The notes under the pieces are model-generated. The model made no database searches. It worked only from the letters and a program-made list of their open reading frames with translations, and was not told where the DNA came from. From Candidatus Aminicenantota bacterium (GTDB lineage: Bacteria; Acidobacteriota; Aminicenantia; Aminicenantales; JAFGAV01), in NCBI GenBank assembly GCA_016867615.1, contig VGJG01000009.1:1-14487 (forward strand): 14,487 nucleotides of DNA, in the 5' to 3' direction. The translations under genes and the position numbers were made by a program. Position 1 is the first letter of the stretch; each line of letters begins with the position of its first letter. Positions 11,926 to 14,487 of this stretch are shown in pieces.

Positions 11926-12972
11926 ATGAGGGCATTGCTGGCCATCGAGACATCCTGCGACGAGACGTCGGCCGCGGTGCTGGACGGCCCGTCGTCCATC
12001 CGGAGCAACGTCGTCCTGTCCCAGGACGCGCTCCACGCCCCCTACGGCGGCGTGGTCCCGGAGCTGGCCTCCCGGCAGCACCTGAGCTCGATCGTCTGGG
12101 TCGTCCGCCAGGCGCTGGACAAAGCCGGCGTCGGGATGAGAGATGTCGATGCCTTCGCCGTCACCCAAGGGCCGGGGCTCATCGGCTCGCTGCTCGTCGG
12201 GCTGTCCTTCGCCAAAGCCCTGGCCTATTCCTTCGGACGGCCGCTCTTCGGCATCGACCACATCGAGGCGCATATCGAGGCCGCTCTCATCGAACACCCC
12301 GAAGCGCCCTTTCCCTGCCTGGCCCTGGTCGTCTCGGGCGGGCACACTTCGATCTATCTCCTGGAGAAGGAGCTCGAGTACCGTCTCTTGGGCCGAACAC
12401 GTGACGACGCCGCGGGCGAGGCCCTGGACAAAGTGGCCAAGTTCCTCGACCTGGGGTATCCCGGGGGGCCGGTCATCGAGAAGCTGGCCGCCGGAGGGAA
12501 CCCCGACCTGTTCCCCTTCGGCTCTCCGCAGATGACCGACCGGAGCCTGGATTTCAGCTTCAGCGGACTGAAGACCGCGGCCCTGCGTCATATCCGGGAG
12601 GGCGGGTTGAACAAAACGCATCCCCGGCTTCCCGACTTTCTGGCGGGGTTCGAGCAGGCCGTGTGCCGCGCCGTCATGGAGAATTTGAAGCGCGCCACGA
12701 ACCTGCATCCGCCGCGCAGCCTGCTTCTGTCGGGAGGCGTGGCCCGGAACGCGAGGCTGCGCCGGGCCTTTGAGGAGTTCGCCCGCCGCCTGGGCTCGGC
12801 TTTTTTTCTTCCCTCTCCCCGGCTGTGCACGGACAACGCCGGCATGGTGGGCGCCCTGGCCTGGAAGCGGTTCCTCCGGCGGGGGGAGGGGGGGCTGGAT
12901 TTGGCCCTGAACGCCTATCCCCGCTCGATCTTGCCTCCGACGGTCCTGAGGAAAAAGAAAAAGAAGTCCTGA
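11926..12972 (+). CDS. tsaD: tRNA N6-adenosine threonylcarbamoyltransferase
   Basis: A 348-residue enzyme of the Kae1/TsaD/YgjD family. With TsaB and TsaE it transfers threonylcarbamoyl from TC-AMP to A37 of tRNAs reading ANN codons (t6A). Motifs are complete: N-terminal LLAIETSCDETS, the metal ligands His112 and His116 in HIEAHIEAAL, SGGH at 137-140, the RDDAAGEALDKVAK loop at 159-172, YPGG, SFSGLKTA at 211-218, SGGVARN at 269-275 and the third metal ligand Asp303 in CTDNAGM. The start at 11926 is chosen over an in-frame ATG at 11788 because the family begins directly with this strand and the 46 upstream residues resemble nothing. No Shine-Dalgarno is visible. The protein ends in RKKKKKS, a basic tail that might contact tRNA. 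The partner genes tsaB, tsaC and tsaE are not in the window. It converges with the membrane protein gene, leaving 38 nt between stops. Confidence 0.96.
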   Translation: MRALLAIETSCDETSAAVLDGPSSIRSNVVLSQDALHAPYGGVVPELASRQHLSSIVWVVRQALDKAGVGMRDVDAFAVTQGPGLIGSLLVGLSFAKALAYSFGRPLFGIDHIEAHIEAALIEHPEAPFPCLALVVSGGHTSIYLLEKELEYRLLGRTRDDAAGEALDKVAKFLDLGYPGGPVIEKLAAGGNPDLFPFGSPQMTDRSLDFSFSGLKTAALRHIREGGLNKTHPRLPDFLAGFEQAVCRAVMENLKRATNLHPPRSLLLSGGVARNARLRRAFEEFARRLGSAFFLPSPRLCTDNAGMVGALAWKRFLRRGEGGLDLALNAYPRSILPPTVLRKKKKKS

Positions 12973-12978
12973 CCGGCC

Positions 12979-13003
12979 GGGGCAAACGTTCCCTCCCCTT
13001 TTT
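12979..13003 (+). terminator. weak possible terminator of tsaD
   Basis: GGGG (12979-12982) could pair with CCCC (12995-12998) over a 12-nt loop, followed by five T (12999-13003). The stem is too short for confidence; it is noted because it sits in the 38-nt convergent gap. Confidence 0.2.
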
Positions 13004-13010
13004 CACCCGC

Positions 13011-14487
13011 TCACCGGAAACGGGGGACGACCTGGAAAAAGAACGGGTCGAGGAGCATATTCTCCCCGGAGAGCTTCTTGAGCTCCAGGCGGACGGAGTA
13101 CACGCTTCGGTTCCTGAACGTCGCGAAGGCCGGGGAGGGGATCGCGACCTCGCGCTTGCCGAAAGACGTCCGGCCCTCGAAGACCGGCGATTCAAAAAAA
13201 CGGACCCTGACTTCATGCTCCCCTTGTTCCGAGCCGAAGACAAGCTTCAGGTTCTCGAGCGGCCGCCGGGAGGCAAAAAGGATATCGTATGTTTTCTCCA
13301 GGTGGAGATACATCTCCCCGCCGGGTTTCTGGACCACGCCCTTGCCCAGGGGGAAGAGGAAAAAGCCCAGCGACTCCCGGGAGGTGTAGGGCACCGTGCG
13401 GACGGGATGCGGCCCCGGCCGTGGGTAGAGGACCCATAGGAAAAAACCGGCGCCGAGGAGAAACATCGTCACCGCGGGCCGGAACAAGCGCGGAAGGTCC
13501 TTGTGGGAGGGGAGGACGATGTAGAGCCCGACGAAGACCAGGATCAGCGCCAGCCAGGCGTAGTTGGGCGCGTACCGGCTGTTGTCCGCCTTGATAAAAG
13601 ACGGCAGGAATTCCGGGGGAAAAATGTGCATGTTGCCCAGGAAGACGAACAGCTCGCCCGGACGGGAAGTGTGTTCGTGCGTCGTGGGTTGGTAGAGGAA
13701 CGAAGGGTGAAGAATGAGCAGGGCGGCCAGGACGAAGCTGGCCAGGGCCGCCAGGCGGAAGCCGAACAGAAAGGCGCGCTTGCGGTTGTTGGCCAGAAAG
13801 TGCCCCACGAGCATGACGGCCATCCACGACAGCGGCGCCAGGACGCGGCCCTGAGGGCTGTGCCCCTGGCGGTGGGTGAAAAAGGCATAGCTCGCCAGGA
13901 AGGGCAGGGCCAGGAAGAGAAAACACGCGGCTTCGCGGCCGGCGCGCCGGAAGGCCTCCACCAGCCCCAGGAACATGAAGAAATACAGGGGCGCATAGAG
14001 CAGCAGGCCGTCCCTCTGGTCCAGGAAGTAGTTCAGGAGGGATTCGATCCTCCAGCGCAGCGGATAGTCGAGAACCGCGTCCTTCAGCGCCCTGGCCTGA
14101 TCGGCGGTCATTATTCCCTCATAAATGGAGAAGGGCGAATAGGTGCCGTAGAGGGCATGGGTGAAGAAGGCGAACAGCACTTGGCCGGTCAGGGCGGGCA
14201 GGAGAAAGAACAGGATTCCGAGACGCTTTCCGTGCTGGCGAAGCAGAAAATAGGAGGCGATGAGGAGCAGGGGCCAGAAGAAGAAATTGTATTTCAACCC
14301 GAACCAGGGAAAAAGCGCCAGGAGGAGGCCGAACAGGACCAGGTGCCCTGCGGACAACCTTTCGCGGGACGTGACCTTCCTGTAGAGGAACGCCGAGAGG
14401 AAGGCGATCGGCAGCTCGGGGTAGAGGTGGACGGCGAAAAAAAGGACAGGCGCGGTGAAAGCGGACAGCGCCCAGAGCGCCAGGGAC
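13011..14487 (-). CDS. multi-pass membrane protein, GT-C glycosyltransferase-like, C-terminal part, cut by the right edge
   Basis: The reverse frame is open from the stop at 13013-13011 to the window end, showing 491 residues without a start. The TTG at 14357 is internal because the coding sense (hydrophobic helices) continues upstream of it. About eight to ten hydrophobic helices are visible, for example APVLFFAVHL, LLLALFPWFGLKY, LLLYAPLYFFMFLGLV, LASFVLAALLILH and FLLGAGFFLWVLYP. HLYPELPIAF near visible residues 21-30 and the LLALFPWFGLKY helix resemble the YPE-x-P and PW-x-(H/L)-x-(R/K)-Y elements of GT-C-like polyprenyl-phosphate-sugar glycosyltransferases. The last 140 or so residues form a soluble beta-rich domain (DILFASRRPLENLKLVFGSEQGEHEVRVRF) that probably faces the periplasm. 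The expected catalytic acidic loop lies outside the window, so enzymatic activity is inferred. It probably glycosylates lipid- or protein-linked acceptors in the inner membrane. Confidence 0.6.
   Translation of the reverse strand, partial: SLALWALSAFTAPVLFFAVHLYPELPIAFLSAFLYRKVTSRERLSAGHLVLFGLLLALFPWFGLKYNFFFWPLLLIASYFLLRQHGKRLGILFFLLPALTGQVLFAFFTHALYGTYSPFSIYEGIMTADQARALKDAVLDYPLRWRIESLLNYFLDQRDGLLLYAPLYFFMFLGLVEAFRRAGREAACFLFLALPFLASYAFFTHRQGHSPQGRVLAPLSWMAVMLVGHFLANNRKRAFLFGFRLAALASFVLAALLILHPSFLYQPTTHEHTSRPGELFVFLGNMHIFPPEFLPSFIKADNSRYAPNYAWLALILVFVGLYIVLPSHKDLPRLFRPAVTMFLLGAGFFLWVLYPRPGPHPVRTVPYTSRESLGFFLFPLGKGVVQKPGGEMYLHLEKTYDILFASRRPLENLKLVFGSEQGEHEVRVRFFESPVFEGRTSFGKREVAIPSPAFATFRNRSVYSVRLELKKLSGENMLLDPFFFQVVPRFR

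Noticed and set aside
14357..14487. TTG at 14357 as the true start of the membrane protein
   Set aside because: The frame stays open to the window edge and continues to encode hydrophobic helices and the YPELP motif, so the gene is cut by the edge.

Overview
The window is GC-rich bacterial chromosome with tightly packed genes. A Gram-negative envelope is implied by a 1029-residue TonB-dependent receptor with a carboxypeptidase-regulatory-like N-terminal domain, a probable lipoprotein and a TatA subunit. Two tandem GWxTD-domain proteins, an Oar-like receptor and a GT-C-like membrane protein with a YPELP motif together suggest an Acidobacteriota/Aminicenantota-type organism. This placement is inference from gene content; no rRNA is present to confirm it.

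Layout. (1) 1-519 (-): start of an eRF1-like (baeRF) protein that runs off the left edge. (2) 520-718: two good sigma70-type promoters back to back, one for the baeRF gene and one for tRNA-Leu(CAG) at 719-805. (3) 832-1287 (+): thioredoxin-type arsenate reductase/LMW phosphatase, only 26 nt after the tRNA. (4) 1299-4418 (+): promoter, 5' stem-loop, and two GWxTD genes 2 nt apart, one secreted with a TPR-like tail and one a probable lipoprotein. (5) 4419-4951: non-coding, about 530 bp packed with perfect stem-loops, bounded by two-part inverted repeats and a 5-bp direct repeat. It looks like a MITE-type insertion between two convergent genes. (6) 10367-4952 (-): a four-gene operon tatA > coiled-coil methyltransferase > ROK kinase > TonB-dependent receptor, with ATGA overlaps at the first two junctions and a 21-nt gap at the third. 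(7) 10368-10730: a divergent spacer with a tatA promoter and a second, smaller cluster of stem-loops. (8) 10731-12972 (+): mtnA and tsaD, both without a Shine-Dalgarno sequence but with -10-like hexamers where a leaderless transcript would need them; a nested inverted repeat lies between them. (9) 13011-14487 (-): C-terminal 491 residues of a multi-pass GT-C-like membrane protein that runs off the right edge.

How the genes work together. The minus-strand operon joins protein export (TatA), probable glycan methylation, sugar phosphorylation and outer-membrane uptake; the shared theme of envelope and carbohydrate is inference. The GWxTD pair is clearly one transcription unit, but the family has no established function. 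Several genes concern translation (tRNA-Leu, TsaD for tRNA t6A37, the eRF1-like protein), but they are not in one operon. The most unusual items are the hairpin-packed element at 4422-4949 and the GWxTD pair; no complete defence or mobile system was found.
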